This document shows, piece after piece, positions 45,026-55,500 of a DNA stretch of 64,000 bases. The position numbers and the translations under genes are program-made. Each line of letters begins with the position of its first letter. Position 1 is the first letter of the stretch. The notes under the pieces are model-generated. The model worked only from the letters and a program-made list of their open reading frames with translations, did not search any database and was not told the DNA's origin. The stretch comes from Niastella koreensis GR20-10 (GTDB lineage: Bacteria > Bacteroidota > Bacteroidia > Chitinophagales > Chitinophagaceae), in NCBI RefSeq assembly GCF_000246855.1, contig NC_016609.1:1798001-1862000 (forward strand), in the 5' to 3' direction.

Positions 45026-46963
45026 CTATCGTACAAGCGTAATAGAGCCTTTCCTGTTCAACTGCCTTCCGTCTGTAGTGGTGGCCTTTAATACATACAC
45101 ATACACCCCAACAGGCTGAGCGCTTCCTTTGAACTTTCCGTCCCAGCCCTGTTGCTTATCGGTTATGGTAATCATTTTCTGGCCCCACTGGTTAAAGATG
45201 TGCAGTTCAAGCGTGGCGATGTAATTGCCATACACATATAAAAGATCATTCTTGCCATCATTGTTGGGCGAAAAAACATTCGGCACATAAACGTCTTTAT
45301 ATTTTGGCTTCACGGTTATTTTATATGATTGAGTGGCGCCCATACAACCATTCACATACGGGGTAGCTGTAATTACCCCGGAAATGGAATCATTGGTCAT
45401 ATTGGTAGCCGTGAACTGGGGCACAGTGCCTGAGCCGGATGCGCCCAGGCCTATATTGGTGTTGTTGTTGGTCCAGTTTATACCGGCCGGGATGTTTACC
45501 GGGAAATCATAATAAGGGATCACGTCGCCATCATACACCGTGGTGTCTTTTCTTGTACTGGAAGAAACGAAAGATGGGATTGGGTTCACCTGGTAATTAA
45601 AAGTAGTACCTACCGCGCATTGCCCGGTTGCCGGGGTAAAAGTATAGGTGCCTGAATTTTGATTGTCTACGATGGCCGGGCTCCACGTGCCATTCACGCC
45701 ATTATTGCTAACACCGGGTAGAACCGGCGGCGTGGTATTTATGCAAACGGACTGGGAAGGTCCGAAGTTAAATGCTGGTGTAATAATAGGATTCACCGTT
45801 ACGGTCACCGTAGTTGGTGGTGCACACGGATCGCTGGTGCTGGTAAATACATACGTTCCGCTTTTTGTATTGCTCACAACAGCCGGGCTCCAGGTGCCTG
45901 TTTGCCCAATATCCGAGGCTGTAGGTAAAACCGGCGCCTGATCACCACTGCAAATAGTTGCTTTTGAATTGGGAAAACTATTGAATACGGGTGGTATAAT
46001 GGGTTTTACGGTCAATGTATAGGTAACAGGTATGGCGCACTGATTGGGATTGGGCGTAAAGGTGTAGGTACCGGAATTATTAGGGTCTACCACGGTAGGG
46101 TTCCAGCTGCCGGTGATGTTATTTTGAGAGATATTGGGCAGGGTAGGAACGCCACCACCTGTACAGACAGACGAGCTCGTACCAAATGAAAAGGTTGGGG
46201 TGATGATCGGGTTCACTGTAAGGGTAAAAGTAGTCCCGGTAAGGCAACCTGGTGGCGGGGTAGTGGGTGTAAACACATAAGTGCCCGAACGGGTAGGGTC
46301 AACCACCGCCGGACTCCAGCTCCCTGTTATGCCTTCTGTGGATGTATTGGTTAATACGGGTACAGTTCCGCTACTGCATATCACCATCCCGGTTCCAAAG
46401 GGAAACGTTACAGGAGCCTTTGGGGTTACTGTAATAGTGATGCTAACCGGATCGGCGCAGGTAACTGTTGGCGTAAACGTATAGGTACCTGTTTGGGTGT
46501 TGCTTACTATAGCCGGGCTCCAGCCTCCACTATATCCATTGCTTGAGGTGGTGGGCAGCGTTGGCGCCGGATCACCCTGGCATATGGTTGATGGCAGAAA
46601 ATTGAATGTAGGAGGGTCCAGGATAGGGTCGGTGAGGGTAACGCCGCCAACATACGATACGGATGAGCCGCCGCTCGTGAATGTAAAATTGCGATAGGTG
46701 CCCTCATTTAAATTAAGAATGTTTATCTGTCCCGTTGCGTTTGATGTTACGGTGATGGGACCCTGTAATATGCCATTGTCAAAATATCTTATCTGGTAAG
46801 TGGTATTGGGAAGAAGCCCGCCAAAAGTAATTGACCCTTCAGAGCCATGACAGGTGGTAGGGTTGCCGCTTACCTGCAACGTTGGGTTTTGGGCCAGGGC
46901 ATAATTACAGCAAAACGTAATTATGAGTACAATAAATAGATGCGGTAATGATAAAGGTTTCAT
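45026..46963 (-). CDS. Surface adhesin with five 70-residue repeats and T9SS type B CTD (cassette 1)
   Basis: 645 residues with a signal peptide ending YALAQ. Residues about 119-462 are five tandem beta-sandwich repeats of about 70 residues, each with an N-terminal F-x-F, a Cys, a P-x-LP stretch, GxWSPAVV and SGTYTFTP. A different segment follows (about 465-560), then the gliding-motility-associated C-terminal domain: VPNVFSPNNDGKNDLLYVYG, LHIFNQWGQKM, GWDGKFKGSAQPVGVYVYVLKA, NRKGSITLVR. The CTD directs export through T9SS. The PorP/SprF gene 30 bp downstream is its expected partner. The role is probably adhesion or surface motility. Confidence 0.93.
   Translation of the reverse strand: MKPLSLPHLFIVLIITFCCNYALAQNPTLQVSGNPTTCHGSEGSITFGGLLPNTTYQIRYFDNGILQGPITVTSNATGQINILNLNEGTYRNFTFTSGGSSVSYVGGVTLTDPILDPPTFNFLPSTICQGDPAPTLPTTSSNGYSGGWSPAIVSNTQTGTYTFTPTVTCADPVSITITVTPKAPVTFPFGTGMVICSSGTVPVLTNTSTEGITGSWSPAVVDPTRSGTYVFTPTTPPPGCLTGTTFTLTVNPIITPTFSFGTSSSVCTGGGVPTLPNISQNNITGSWNPTVVDPNNSGTYTFTPNPNQCAIPVTYTLTVKPIIPPVFNSFPNSKATICSGDQAPVLPTASDIGQTGTWSPAVVSNTKSGTYVFTSTSDPCAPPTTVTVTVNPIITPAFNFGPSQSVCINTTPPVLPGVSNNGVNGTWSPAIVDNQNSGTYTFTPATGQCAVGTTFNYQVNPIPSFVSSSTRKDTTVYDGDVIPYYDFPVNIPAGINWTNNNTNIGLGASGSGTVPQFTATNMTNDSISGVITATPYVNGCMGATQSYKITVKPKYKDVYVPNVFSPNNDGKNDLLYVYGNYIATLELHIFNQWGQKMITITDKQQGWDGKFKGSAQPVGVYVYVLKATTTDGRQLNRKGSITLVR
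45580..46609 (-). repeat. Intragenic tandem repeat, five units of about 210 bp
   Basis: The five protein repeats begin near residues 119, 186, 257, 326 and 397 (spacing 67-71 residues). Units are diverged in sequence, so recent slippage is not evident. Confidence 0.75.
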
Positions 46964-47424
46964 TTTCTACGGCTACCAGGGGAAAATAGCATGGGTGAAT
47001 TATCAGATCCTCAAGTCAGGGTTTTAACAGCTAATGGTATAAGCCGCATAAAAATAATAAAACCGGTGAAAGCGCCTAATGAAAGTTGATAGCTGTGCTG
47101 TTTTAGCCTATAAGTGTGTCGTTTTAGTACATAACTGCGCAATTCAGGCATATTTCCTTTGCTCCAAACAAGGGCTTTTTTCCAAATTATATAGAAAAAT
47201 CCCGCGATGGGACAGTTCTCCCACCTGTTTTCGTTCGTAATACCACGTAAGTGAATTTATTTTAATCACTAAGTGTTTTTTCAATTAGCTGTATCTGAGA
47301 CGATTATAGACCAGCTGGCGGTTGCTGCCGGTAAATACCATCCTCCTTTTACTCCGTGCCAGAAAACGGTATGCCGTTGGAAATACCTACTGCGAAATCA
47401 ATCAACACAAAAAAAGTTTACCTT
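46964..47424. promoter_or_regulatory. Divergent spacer with three 21-bp direct repeats
   Basis: About 460 bp between the divergent adhesin operon and the type A CTD protein gene, with no credible gene. Three imperfect units of exactly 21 bp run tandemly at 47094-47114, 47115-47135 and 47136-47156. The first two share TGTG, GTTTTAG and CATAA/TATAA cores; the third is weaker (TGCGC...CATATTTCC). The two-helical-turn period suggests an operator. No perfect TAnnTTTG was seen. Confidence 0.4.
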
Positions 47425-48402
47425 ATGAAACAGATCTACTCAATTATCGCAATCCTTTTCATCTCTGTTGCTTCTGTACAGGCACGACCCGTAATTACTT
47501 TTACCAGCTGGTGGGGCAACTGGTCAGATGCATCCAACTGGGACCTGAACCGTATACCAACATATGGTGATTCTATTGTAATACCTTCCGGCAAAGGGGT
47601 GGTATTTGATAAAAACGATACCCTGGCCAATGTATATATTAAAGTAAAAGGTACGCTTGCCGTAGCGCAAAAAATGCGGTTGAGCGCTAACTCTGTGGTT
47701 GAATTAACCGGCATCATCTATTCCTGGAACGTTAACCGGAATAACGAGTTCATCTCGATAGGCGGCGTGAACAAATTCGATAAAAAAGCAAATTTATACA
47801 TCTATGGACCCGGCTTTGCGGCCAGCACTTCAGGTGTTTCGCCCAATGGTTTTAATTTAAGCACACTGCCCGTATTGTTCAACAGCTTTTATGCAACAAA
47901 AAGCAATAACAACATATTGTTGAACTGGAGCACCGCGATGGAACATAACAACAAGAATTTTGAAGTGCAACGCAGCTTCGATGGCAGTACCTGGACCGTG
48001 ATCGCGATTATGCTGGGTGCCGGTAATTCAGATGATATTACACAATACAGCTATACTGATAAGAATATGACTGCAGCAGTTGCTTACTATCGCATTCGCC
48101 AGGTAGACATCGATGGTAAATCTGAATACTCAACTGTAAAAACTATCCGCAGCAATGAAACAAACCCGGCTGCAAAGATCTATGCAAGTGGCAATACCGT
48201 AAATATTGAATTTAACCAGGAAATAAAAAATCCGGTAACTGTACGCATCATCGATATGAATGGCCGCGTGATGGGACAAAAAGATAATCAACAGGCTTCC
48301 TACAAGATAACAATGAGCCTGAATAACCACATTACCGGGATGTACATTGTGCAACTCAACGATAACGCAGGATATAATGAAGTGAAGAAGGTGATTCTGT
48401 AA
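47425..48402 (+). CDS. Secreted protein with T9SS type A C-terminal sorting domain
   Basis: 325 residues from the ATG at 47425 (MKQIYSIIAILFISVASVQA, signal peptide); 23 upstream in-frame residues are rejected. The N-terminal part opens with WWGNWSDASNWDLNRIPTYGDSIVIPSG, a short beta-helix module often found in Bacteroidota exoproteins. A central region resembles the ubiquitous LNWSTAMEHNNKNFEVQRSFDGSTW domain. The Por-secretion-type CTD is at about 245-325 (VTVRIIDMNGRVMGQKDN, GMYIVQLNDNAGYNEVKKVIL). It is exported through T9SS; function unknown. A strong terminator follows. Confidence 0.9.
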   Translation: MKQIYSIIAILFISVASVQARPVITFTSWWGNWSDASNWDLNRIPTYGDSIVIPSGKGVVFDKNDTLANVYIKVKGTLAVAQKMRLSANSVVELTGIIYSWNVNRNNEFISIGGVNKFDKKANLYIYGPGFAASTSGVSPNGFNLSTLPVLFNSFYATKSNNNILLNWSTAMEHNNKNFEVQRSFDGSTWTVIAIMLGAGNSDDITQYSYTDKNMTAAVAYYRIRQVDIDGKSEYSTVKTIRSNETNPAAKIYASGNTVNIEFNQEIKNPVTVRIIDMNGRVMGQKDNQQASYKITMSLNNHITGMYIVQLNDNAGYNEVKKVIL

Positions 48403-48433
48403 TGGGAGTTTGTTTCATATGGATCAAACTTTG

Positions 48434-48462
48434 CCCCCGACGTTTACAGTCGGGGGTTTTTT
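48434..48462 (+). terminator. Rho-independent terminator
   Basis: CCCCCGAC (48434-48441) pairs perfectly with GTCGGGGG (48449-48456) around a 7-base loop, then six T. It terminates the type A CTD gene and stands before the haemoglobin gene. Confidence 0.92.
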
Positions 48463-48489
48463 ATTTCAGTATATTGCAAGAAAGCAAAC

Positions 48490-48966
48490 ATGAAAAACGT
48501 TCCAACCTTATTCGAATGGGCAGGCGACCAGCAAACCTTTGATGCCTTATTTAAAAATTTTTATGATAAGGTTTTAAAGGACGATCTGCTGGGCGAAGTA
48601 TTCAGGAATATGTCGCCGGAGCATGTAAAACACGTGTCTCATTTTGTAGCGGAAGTGTTTGGGGGTGAAAAATTATATTCACAGGAAGGTGGCAGCCACG
48701 CAAAGATGATAGGTAAGCATATTGGTAAAATGCTTACCGAAGAAAAACGCCAGCGCTGGGTGCACCTGCTGTTACAAACCGCAGACGAAATAGGCCTGAA
48801 AAGCGATCCCGAATTTCGTTCCGCATTCGTTGGTTACCTGGAATGGGGCAGCCGCATAGCAGTGATCAATTCCCAGTTAACTGAGAACACAATGCAAAAA
48901 GCCGAGCCCATGCCCAGGTGGGGTTGGGGTGAAACCGGTGGACCGTATGTCCCGGCAGGTGAGTAG
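48490..48966 (+). CDS. Group II truncated haemoglobin
   Basis: 158 residues. The 2-on-2 globin core runs from LFEWAGDQQTFDALFKNFYDKVLKDDLLGEVFRNMSPEH through VAEVFGGEKLYSQEGGSHAKMIGKHIGKMLTEEKRQRWVHLL. The H in GKHIGK is the likely proximal haem ligand and the W of QRW is the G8 Trp typical of group II. A Pro/Trp/Gly-rich tail (MPRWGWGETGGPYVPAGE) is characteristic of the Bacteroidota branch. Group II proteins bind O2/NO with high affinity and are tied to oxygen or nitrosative stress. The gene converges on a short AraC-type gene 2 bp away. Confidence 0.93.
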   Translation: MKNVPTLFEWAGDQQTFDALFKNFYDKVLKDDLLGEVFRNMSPEHVKHVSHFVAEVFGGEKLYSQEGGSHAKMIGKHIGKMLTEEKRQRWVHLLLQTADEIGLKSDPEFRSAFVGYLEWGSRIAVINSQLTENTMQKAEPMPRWGWGETGGPYVPAGE

Positions 48967-48968
48967 CC

Positions 48969-49331
48969 CTAATGCGCCATCACATCGTTCTCGTGGTCTT
49001 TTTTCCACTGGATGGGTGTTAGCCCAAACTCATTTTTGAAGGCTTTTATCAGGGCGCTTTTGTCTTTAAAGCCAGTGTCAAATGCTACTGACTTCAGCGG
49101 CCTGTCTTCCAGCAACAATATTTTTACTCTGTTCCAGAGAAAATCACAGCGGTATCTGAAGGCGCCTTTATTAAAGAGGTGCTTAAAACCCGCTTTTAAT
49201 TTTTTTTCGGGAATGTCAACCATTTCTGCCAATACGGGGATGGTGTAATGTTGCTCTATCTTTTCAGTGATGATCTGGGCAGCATTGCGAACCTTCTGCA
49301 GGTCCTTTAGGGAAAGATGAACTTGATACAT
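48969..49331 (-). CDS. Stand-alone AraC-type HTH protein
   Basis: 120 residues, essentially only the double-HTH domain of AraC proteins: TIPVLAEMVDIPEKKLKAGFKHLF (first HTH) and PLKSVAFDTGFKDKSALIKAFKNEFGLTPIQWKK (second HTH plus the conserved GLTPxxW ending). There is no sensor domain. Such short forms occur in Bacteroidota next to globin or stress genes. Its target is unknown; the convergent haemoglobin gene may be related functionally. Confidence 0.85.
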   Translation of the reverse strand: MYQVHLSLKDLQKVRNAAQIITEKIEQHYTIPVLAEMVDIPEKKLKAGFKHLFNKGAFRYRCDFLWNRVKILLLEDRPLKSVAFDTGFKDKSALIKAFKNEFGLTPIQWKKDHENDVMAH

Positions 49332-49650
49332 GGAAAAGGTTTAATTGTGCGCTAATCAGTTTTATATGTCTTGTTTGGTTTAACGCCGGAGTATTGGAAA
49401 AGTAATCGTACTAACGGTTATTGATTACGATGCAAGTGAAATTTAGGAAATATGGTTATCCCGCAGTTATGAAATCAGAAATATATTTTGACACTTACTC
49501 AGTGACAGGTAACCGAGAATTTGGACGTGTCAAATTTAAATAGCAGAAATCTTGTTGATAATTAAGCTGATGGAGTAATAAATTACGCTGTTGATAAAGA
49601 GTAAAACAGGCACCTTTATCCAAATTCAAAATATATTTTTGTTATCGCTT
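49332..49650. other. Intergenic region without a gene
   Basis: About 320 bp. The only structure noted is an 8-bp inverted repeat TTTGACAC (49487-49494) with GTGTCAAA (49527-49534). No coding frame or clear terminator was seen. Confidence 0.45.
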
Positions 49651-50286
49651 TTAATCTACCAGGCCGTTTTCGATCGCTTTCTTTACCAGCCCTGCGGTGT
49701 TTTTGGCATCTAGTTTTTGTAACAGGCTGCTGCGGTGATTGTCTACCGTATGCAAACTGATAAACAATTTATCGGCTATCTCCTGGTTGGTATATTCCTG
49801 GGTAATCAGTTGCAGTACTTCTTTTTCGCGGCGGGTGAGCAGCGTATTTTGTTTCTGGCTTTTGTTCCTGAACATATCGTTCACCAACTGCTGTTGAACG
49901 GCCGGAGAAAGAAATTGTCCGCCGTTATAAACAGTTTCAATAGCCTGAACAATCGTGCTGTCATCTGAGTCTTTCAGCAGGTAACCCTGGCAACCCAGTT
50001 GCAGCATTTTTTTTACCTGAACGGTAACGTCGCTGCTGGTAAGTACAATTATTTTGATGGAGGGATGTTTTTTGATCAACTGACGGGCAAGGTCAGGGCC
50101 TTCCAGGTCGGGAAGGTTCATGTCTAGCAGCATTACATCGGGCATGGAAGCAGCTACTTCTTTCAGCATGGCATTGCCGGTTGCATACACCGCTACCACG
50201 TTGATATTGGGAAAATCATCCAGGATCTTTTTCAGTCCATTGGCTACTATTGGATGATCGTCTGTAATGGCTACTTTAATTGTCAT
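49651..50286 (-). CDS. NarL/LuxR-family response regulator
   Basis: 211 residues. The receiver domain has Asp9-Asp10 and phospho-site Asp55 (VMLLDMNLPDLEG), followed by GYLLKDSDD. The LuxR-type HTH is at about 148-208 (LLTRREKEVLQLITQEYTNQEIADKLFISLHTVDNHRSSLLQKL). It partners the histidine kinase whose gene overlaps it by 4 bp upstream. The pair is divergent from the IgGFc/PKD adhesin gene and lies inside the T9SS adhesin island, so it may regulate surface-protein expression. Confidence 0.95.
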   Translation of the reverse strand: MTIKVAITDDHPIVANGLKKILDDFPNINVVAVYATGNAMLKEVAASMPDVMLLDMNLPDLEGPDLARQLIKKHPSIKIIVLTSSDVTVQVKKMLQLGCQGYLLKDSDDSTIVQAIETVYNGGQFLSPAVQQQLVNDMFRNKSQKQNTLLTRREKEVLQLITQEYTNQEIADKLFISLHTVDNHRSSLLQKLDAKNTAGLVKKAIENGLVD

Positions 50287-52334
50287 TGCTCAAAGCTGTT
50301 TTGTTTCGTTGCCGCCAGGTTCAATTCAATATATACACTTGTTCCTTCGCCCGGCGTACTTACTGTATCAATTTGTCCGTTCAATAATTTAATCCGTTCG
50401 CGAATGGTCCTGAGCCCAATGCCGTCTCTGTGACTGTCATCTGCCGGCATTCCCCGCCCATTGTCTTCCACTGTAATGCACAGTTGCGATTCGTGAAAAA
50501 CGATCTGAACCAGGGCTTGCGTGGCGCCTGCATGTTTCAGAATGTTGTGGATCAACTCCTGAATAATGCGGTAAGTGGTTAGTTCCACATCACCGGGCAA
50601 CCGCCTTACTTTTCCCCAGATCTCGGTATTGATCTGCAGGCTGTGCCCTTTGCGCACCCGTTCACAGAATAAAAGCGACGCTTTGGCCAGGCCTTCCTGC
50701 AGTAAGATCTCCGGCATCAGGTTATGAGCGGTTTTACGCAGATCGGCCGACGCTTCTTCCAGCATTTGCATCAGCTCTGTAAAGTCATCGTTCGTATGAG
50801 CGGTCTTGTATTTCCGCACCATGGCGCTTACCCTCGTTCGTATGGCGCCCAGGGTTCCACCAATACCGTCGTGCAGTTCCCGGGCAATGCGGCTCCGCTC
50901 TTTTTCTTCCCCGTTCACCATTGCCTGCAGACTGGCAATTTGTATTTCCTGCCGCAGGTTACGGATTTTTTCTGCTTGTAACGTCTGTTTATGGTAATTA
51001 TTCCGGTAAATCAGTACGCCAATGGCCAAAATTAATATGAAACTGGCCGAAATGGCAATGATCCAGAAATTTTTCGTTTTCAGCCGGCTTTCATTCCGCT
51101 CAATGGCCAGTTCCTGCTGAGCCAGTTGTTTATCTTTATCGCTCAGCCGGTATTTTACCTCCATATCATACATCATCTCCAGCTTCTGGATGCGCTGTAC
51201 ACTGTCGCGGATCTGGGAGTATTGTTTGCGATGTTCATTTGCTTTTTTGTATTGGCCCAGGGCTTCATAGGCATCGGCCAGGGTTTTGTACGCATGGTCG
51301 CTGAGGTGCATGATCTGGAAACTGTTTGCCCTGGCCAGCGCCGGCTCGGTAATGGCGATGGCTTTTTTCCAGTCGTGCTGCATGGCGTACGCTTCGCCCT
51401 GAAAAATATTGGCAAAGATCACATACCTGTTCTCGCTTTGCCGCTGCACGGGGATCTCTGCAAGAGCTTTTTTATAATACTGCAGGGCTGCTTCGGGCCG
51501 TTTGTCGTCCATATAGGTTAACCCGATGTTGAGCAGGGTAGCAATGGTCATGGAAGGAGAGGCTTTCATGGCCTGGCCCAGTTGCAGGTGCCGTTCACAA
51601 TAATAACGGGCCGAGTCGTTCTGCCCTATATTATTATAATATCCACCTTTATGAAAATAGATCTTCAGCAGTAGTGAGCTGTCGTTGGTAGCCAGGGCAT
51701 TCCGCTCTATGTTGTTGATGCGTTGCACCACTTCCCGAATGTACAGGTCATTGTGAATGTCTTCATGGGCGTTTAGCCAGAACTGTAAGATGCTGCACAG
51801 CACGCCTATCTGGGCGCGGGGGTTCGTCACTTTGTTGTTCTCCAGTTCCCGCAGGGCGGTATAGCGGTAATACGAACAGGAATCGTACCTGTTTTGATAG
51901 TAATAGATCTCCGAAAGGGCCAGGTAAACCGAAGCGGTCAGTTCGTGGCCGCGGATGTCGTCCGGACACCAGTTCAGGGCCTGGCGGGCGTAGAAAACGG
52001 AGCTTTCTTTTTGTTCTTTATTATTATAGCAGCGGCTAATGCCAAAAAGGGTTTTAGCCATGCCGTAGTTATAGTGAAGTAACTGGCTGGCGCGCATAGC
52101 CTTGTTGTACAGCCCCAGGGCGCTGTCAATAAATTGCTCCCGCAAACCATCGGCTGTTTTAATTACCGCGTTTATGGAAATAGTGTCATTCAGACGTGTA
52201 TCAGTAACTATCGTTTGGGGTTTGTTTTCAGCAACGGCTCCCTGGCCCAGGGCGTTCAATGAAAACAGGTTCATATAGCAAGACAGCAAAAGCAAGCACA
52301 AAAAGCGAACTGCAATGCTAATCTTACACCACAT
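50283..52334 (-). CDS. TPR-containing NarX/DegS-type sensor histidine kinase
   Basis: 683 residues. Signal peptide or anchor at 1-31, then at least six TPR-like helical repeats (about 70-400; GMAKTLFGISRCYNNKEQKESSVFYARQAL, PEAALQYYKKALAEIP), a coiled coil, one membrane helix (about 423-443, FWIIAISASFILILAIGVLIY) and a HisKA_3 domain with ERSRIARELHDGIGG (His488). The HATPase follows (VEDNGRGMP, GIGLRTIRERIKLLNG). The periplasmic TPR sensor with cytoplasmic DegS-like kinase is a common Bacteroidota design; the signal is probably a protein or peptide interaction. Confidence 0.94.
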   Translation of the reverse strand: MWCKISIAVRFLCLLLLSCYMNLFSLNALGQGAVAENKPQTIVTDTRLNDTISINAVIKTADGLREQFIDSALGLYNKAMRASQLLHYNYGMAKTLFGISRCYNNKEQKESSVFYARQALNWCPDDIRGHELTASVYLALSEIYYYQNRYDSCSYYRYTALRELENNKVTNPRAQIGVLCSILQFWLNAHEDIHNDLYIREVVQRINNIERNALATNDSSLLLKIYFHKGGYYNNIGQNDSARYYCERHLQLGQAMKASPSMTIATLLNIGLTYMDDKRPEAALQYYKKALAEIPVQRQSENRYVIFANIFQGEAYAMQHDWKKAIAITEPALARANSFQIMHLSDHAYKTLADAYEALGQYKKANEHRKQYSQIRDSVQRIQKLEMMYDMEVKYRLSDKDKQLAQQELAIERNESRLKTKNFWIIAISASFILILAIGVLIYRNNYHKQTLQAEKIRNLRQEIQIASLQAMVNGEEKERSRIARELHDGIGGTLGAIRTRVSAMVRKYKTAHTNDDFTELMQMLEEASADLRKTAHNLMPEILLQEGLAKASLLFCERVRKGHSLQINTEIWGKVRRLPGDVELTTYRIIQELIHNILKHAGATQALVQIVFHESQLCITVEDNGRGMPADDSHRDGIGLRTIRERIKLLNGQIDTVSTPGEGTSVYIELNLAATKQNSFEQ

Positions 52335-52464
52335 ACATAACTTTTTTAATGAATGGTAATTTCGCTGGCAGGCAAAGTGTTCAGAATTATGGGATAAAGC
52401 CAGGTAAAGTAAGCATGGTATTCAGGTAACGGAAAGTTAACACCATTCAGTGGGTTCACGAAAT

Positions 52465-52490
52465 AAAATAGTGCTTTTCCACTATTTTTC
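52465..52490. terminator. Terminator-like hairpin between the kinase and the IgGFc adhesin gene
   Basis: AAAATAGTG (52465-52473) pairs perfectly with CACTATTTT (52480-52488) around CTTTTC, with T-rich sequence on the plus side. It lies in the divergent spacer, so it could insulate the adhesin gene or be part of its leader. Confidence 0.45.
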
Positions 52491-52560
52491 TTTTCGGTGT
52501 TTTGGGTTGGTTGCTTTCAGGCGGGTCATAAATAAATTAGCCAATAAAAGCTAACTGATA

Positions 52561-55500
52561 TTGAGAGTCATTTTGACATTTATACTGGCAAGTGCCTGCC
52601 TTTTGTCATATGGGCAGAGCTTTACCAACAAGGGAAAGGAATTTTGGGTGGGCTATGGCCACAACGCTCTTTTTTATGCCAACAATGCGCAGGATATGGT
52701 ACTGTACCTGAGCGCCGAGCAGCCTGCTCATGTTACTGTAAGCATTTCCAATACAACATGGGTAAGGAACTATACCGTAGCCGCCGGCCAGGTGGTGGTC
52801 TCCGACCTCATTCCTAAAAATGGAGCCGAAGATCCCCGGTTGGTGGGGGAAGGAATTTCCAAAAAGAATATTCATATCGAAAGTGATGCGCCCATTGTAG
52901 CCTATGCGCATGTGTTTGGCCAGTACAGCTCTGGCGCTGCCATGTTGCTGCCGGTTCAAACATATGGATATACCTATGTTTCCTGCAATACGAATCAGAG
53001 TTATGGTGATGGTACTGCCAATTCACATTCCTGGTTCTATGTGGTGGCGGCAGAGAACAATACCCGGGTGCGGATCACGCCTTCAATGACAACTGCAAGT
53101 GGGGTACTGCGGAATCAGGCGTTTGAAGTAGCCTTGAACAAAGGAGAGATTGTTAATGTAATGGGAAGTACACTTACTACCGGGATAGGTAATGATATGT
53201 CGGGCAGTACTATCCTGTCGATCGCCGGAGCCGATGGCAAGTGTCACCCGATCTCTGTATTTTCAGGAAGCAGCCGTACCGAGATCTGTCCGGGTGGCGG
53301 TCAGTTAGGACCAAGTGGTGATTTTATTATGCAACAGGTTTTCCCCGCCACGGCCTGGGGCGCCCGTTACCTTACAGGCATTACCGCTAACACCGATGAT
53401 ATTAATACCCCGGGTGTAAACCGTTTCCGGGTATATGTACGCGATAAAACAACAAAAGTATTTGCCAATGGCAGCCCGGTACCAGGTAGTTTGAATCCAT
53501 ATGGTAACTATTACGATTTCAGCGCATCAACCCCGCAATATATCACCGCCGATAAACCTGTTATGGTGGCCCAGCTCATTGTTTCACAGGGAGGCTGTGG
53601 TACCAGCTCTACCAGTTATAATGATCCGGAGATGATCTTTCTGAGCCCGATGGAACAGGCAATCAATAATGTTTCGTTCTACAGCGCTGAAAAGGAAAAC
53701 ATCCTGAACAATTATTTAATGCTCACCATCCCCGCGGCCGGGATAAACTCCCTGTCGATCGATGGAAGCGCCCCCGGCGCAGGTACTGCGCTGGACCTTG
53801 TTATAGATTGTCCCGGTTTACCTGGCTATAAAGTGGTGGTGAAAGAATTGTCGAAAACCGGGGCCCAGCATAATGTGCGTAGCGATTCGGTTTTCAATGC
53901 CATTGCTTACGGCCTCGGTGATCATGAAAGTTATGGTTACAATGCCGGCAGTTATGTAAATAACCTCACCTACCTGGCAGAAATTAAAAACGACAGCAGT
54001 GCAACTGCCAATTCATATACCTGTCCCAATACTCCTTTTACCGTAACGGTAAAAACATTGTATAATGTTACCGGTATTGTCTGGAATTATGGACTGCTGG
54101 CGGGTTTTCAACCCAGCGGCAACATCGTATACAGCAACCCGGTACCCGATGGTACGGAAGTGATCGATGGCAAAACCTACAATATTTATAAACAACCGTT
54201 ACCCGCGCAGGCGCCGGGAACCGGTACCTACTATGTGCCCATTACTGTTACATCGCCTTCTATTGATAATTGCACCAACAGCGAAAACATTTATGTAGAA
54301 GTGGACGTATTACCCGGTCCCACAGCCGATTTTACTGCTGTTCCGGATTGCGCCACCAAAACCTCTGCCTTTACCGCCAGCTCTGCCGATCCCCTGATCG
54401 ACAAATGGCGCTGGGATTTTGGCGATAAAACTACAGACAATGTAAGCCAGCCAAACAAGATCTACGCAGCTGGTGGATCCTATACGGTAAACATGTGGGC
54501 TTTCAGAAGCAGCGATGGTTGTGCCGGGATGGCCACCAAAACAGTAAGCATACCTGCTACGCCCAAAGTGGCATTTGACGCACCTGCAGTAGTATGTATG
54601 CCTTATGGTACCGCTGATTTGGTAAACAAAACCACCGTGCCGGGTACGTTTTCCGGTACGTTACAATATGGCTGGAACTTTGGTGATGGTGGAACCGCTG
54701 CCGATAAAAGTCCCACGCATTATTATGTGGCCCGCGGATCGTACCCCGTTAAACTGGTGGTTACAACCAACCAGGGATGTGCAGATTCATTAACTACTAC
54801 CATTACAAATTTTGCCGACAGACCTGTGGCCGGCATAGGCGTAAGCAATCCTGAACAATGTACCGGAACATCCTTCGGCTTTACTGACAAAAGTACTTAT
54901 CCTGGTAATGCTACCGGCGCCAGCTACAAATGGACCTATGGCGATGGCACTACCGGAACAACAGCTAATCCTGCCAAAACCTACAAACAAGCCGGTTCCT
55001 ATACAGTTACCATGGCCGTTACCAGCAGTGATGGTTGTATTTCCGATACCGCTTCAACAGTGGTGAAAATACATGCTACCCCTGTGGTTGATGCCGGTCC
55101 GGACCTGATAACAGAACCTGGCAAGGCCGTACTGTTAAACGCAACAGTAACGCCTGCCACTGCTACAGTTACCTGGTCGCCTCCAACTAATTTATCGAAT
55201 CCCGGTCAGTTACAACCCATGGCTTCGCCTGTGGAAACCACCCGGTACTACATTACTGCTACCGGCGAAATGGGCTGCACCGCCACCGACAGCATGTTGC
55301 TGAAAGTGTTTAAGGAATTGAAGGTTCCGAATGCCTTTACACCAAACGGTGATGGTAAGAACGATACCTGGCGTATTCCGGGTCTTGAAGATTATAAGAA
55401 TGCAACCGTTCAGGTATTTAACCGCTGGGGACAGATCGTATTCAAAAGCACGGGCTACAGCAATCCCTGGCGCGGCGATATCAATGGCACGCCATTACCA

